Assembly: GCA_017446125.1 (NCBI GenBank)
Contig: JAFSRL010000141.1
Location: 1 to 6,085 of the forward strand
Length of the DNA stretch: 6,085 nucleotides
From: Lachnospiraceae bacterium
Lineage (GTDB): Bacteria > Bacillota > Clostridia > Lachnospirales > Lachnospiraceae
Direction: 5' to 3'
The notes under the pieces were generated by a model. The model did not search any database, was not told the DNA's origin, and saw nothing but the letters and a program-made list of their open reading frames with translations. Position 1 is the stretch's first letter, and each line of letters begins with the position of its first letter. Shown in pieces: positions 6,026 to 6,085 of this stretch. Made by a program: the position numbers and the translations under genes.

Positions 6026-6034
6026 TGGTATACT
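6026..6034 (+). promoter_or_regulatory. Candidate extended -10 promoter element
   Basis: TGGTATACT contains TGn followed by TATACT, five of six matches to the -10 consensus with the extended TG. No good -35 is visible 16-18 nt upstream, where the small hairpin lies. Transcription would start near 6041, which is the left stem of the following terminator. It could drive a gene beyond the right edge. Confidence 0.4.
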
Positions 6035-6037
6035 TAG

Positions 6038-6072
6038 ATACATGGGTCGTTTCAGACGCCCATGTATTTTTT
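6038..6072 (+). terminator. Strong rho-independent terminator after the MATE gene
   Basis: ATACATGGG (6038-6046) pairs perfectly with CCCATGTAT (6059-6067). A bulged T (6047) is followed by a further 3-bp stem CGT/ACG (6048-6050 with 6056-6058) and loop TTCAG. The tract of six T bases (6067-6072) adjoins the stem. It lies 34 nt after the MATE stop and most simply ends the GlmU-like/MATE transcript. Its stem also coincides with the predicted 5' end of any RNA made from the -10 element at 6029-6034. Confidence 0.85.
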
Positions 6073-6085
6073 ATCGGTTTGTTCA

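Overview
The window reads as chromosomal DNA from a Gram-positive anaerobe of the class Clostridia, probably a Lachnospiraceae-type bacterium with roughly balanced G+C. The grounds are strong AGGAGG-type ribosome binding sites, a lipobox-anchored solute-binding protein, T-tailed hairpin terminators, a stand-alone GlmU-like left-handed beta-helix protein of a kind common in that family, and a repeat of the GGTGACA...GGGACAGGTCC...TGTCACC type scattered through Firmicutes genomes. The taxonomic call is inference; there is no rRNA or other marker gene here. All recognisable genes lie on the + strand.

Region 1 (1-3695) is a tight four-gene operon: a FecCD-type ABC permease cut by the left edge of the window, its ATPase overlapping it by one base, a lipoprotein substrate-binding protein 24 bp further on (22 bp to an alternative ATG), and an XdhC-family molybdoenzyme maturation factor 16 bp after that. 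The transporter would normally be called iron/siderophore or cobalamin uptake. The XdhC gene locked into the same operon makes molybdate/tungstate, or another oxyanion or metal needed by a molybdenum hydroxylase, a substrate worth testing. The XdhC protein has its Rossmann domain first and its CoxI-like domain last, the reverse of the usual order.

Region 2 (3696-3854) is a 159-bp regulatory gap. It holds a promoter-like element followed almost at once by a T-tailed hairpin, so it may be an operon terminator, an attenuated leader, or both.

Region 3 (3855-6003) holds two genes: a 221-residue GlmU-like acyltransferase-fold protein without a nucleotidyltransferase domain, and a MATE-family multidrug/cation antiporter. 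Between them sits a compact REP/BIME-like repeat (about 4514-4605) made of two nearly complementary arms, each itself palindromic. The repeat supplies the stop codon of the first gene and ends just before the ribosome binding site of the second. A naive TTG start for the MATE gene falls inside it and should be replaced by ATG 4615.

Region 4 (6004-6085) holds a small hairpin over the MATE stop codon, an extended -10 sequence, and a strong terminator hairpin placed where an RNA from that -10 would begin. This repeats the promoter-then-terminator arrangement of Region 2. No tRNA, rRNA, CRISPR array, transposase or phage gene is visible.
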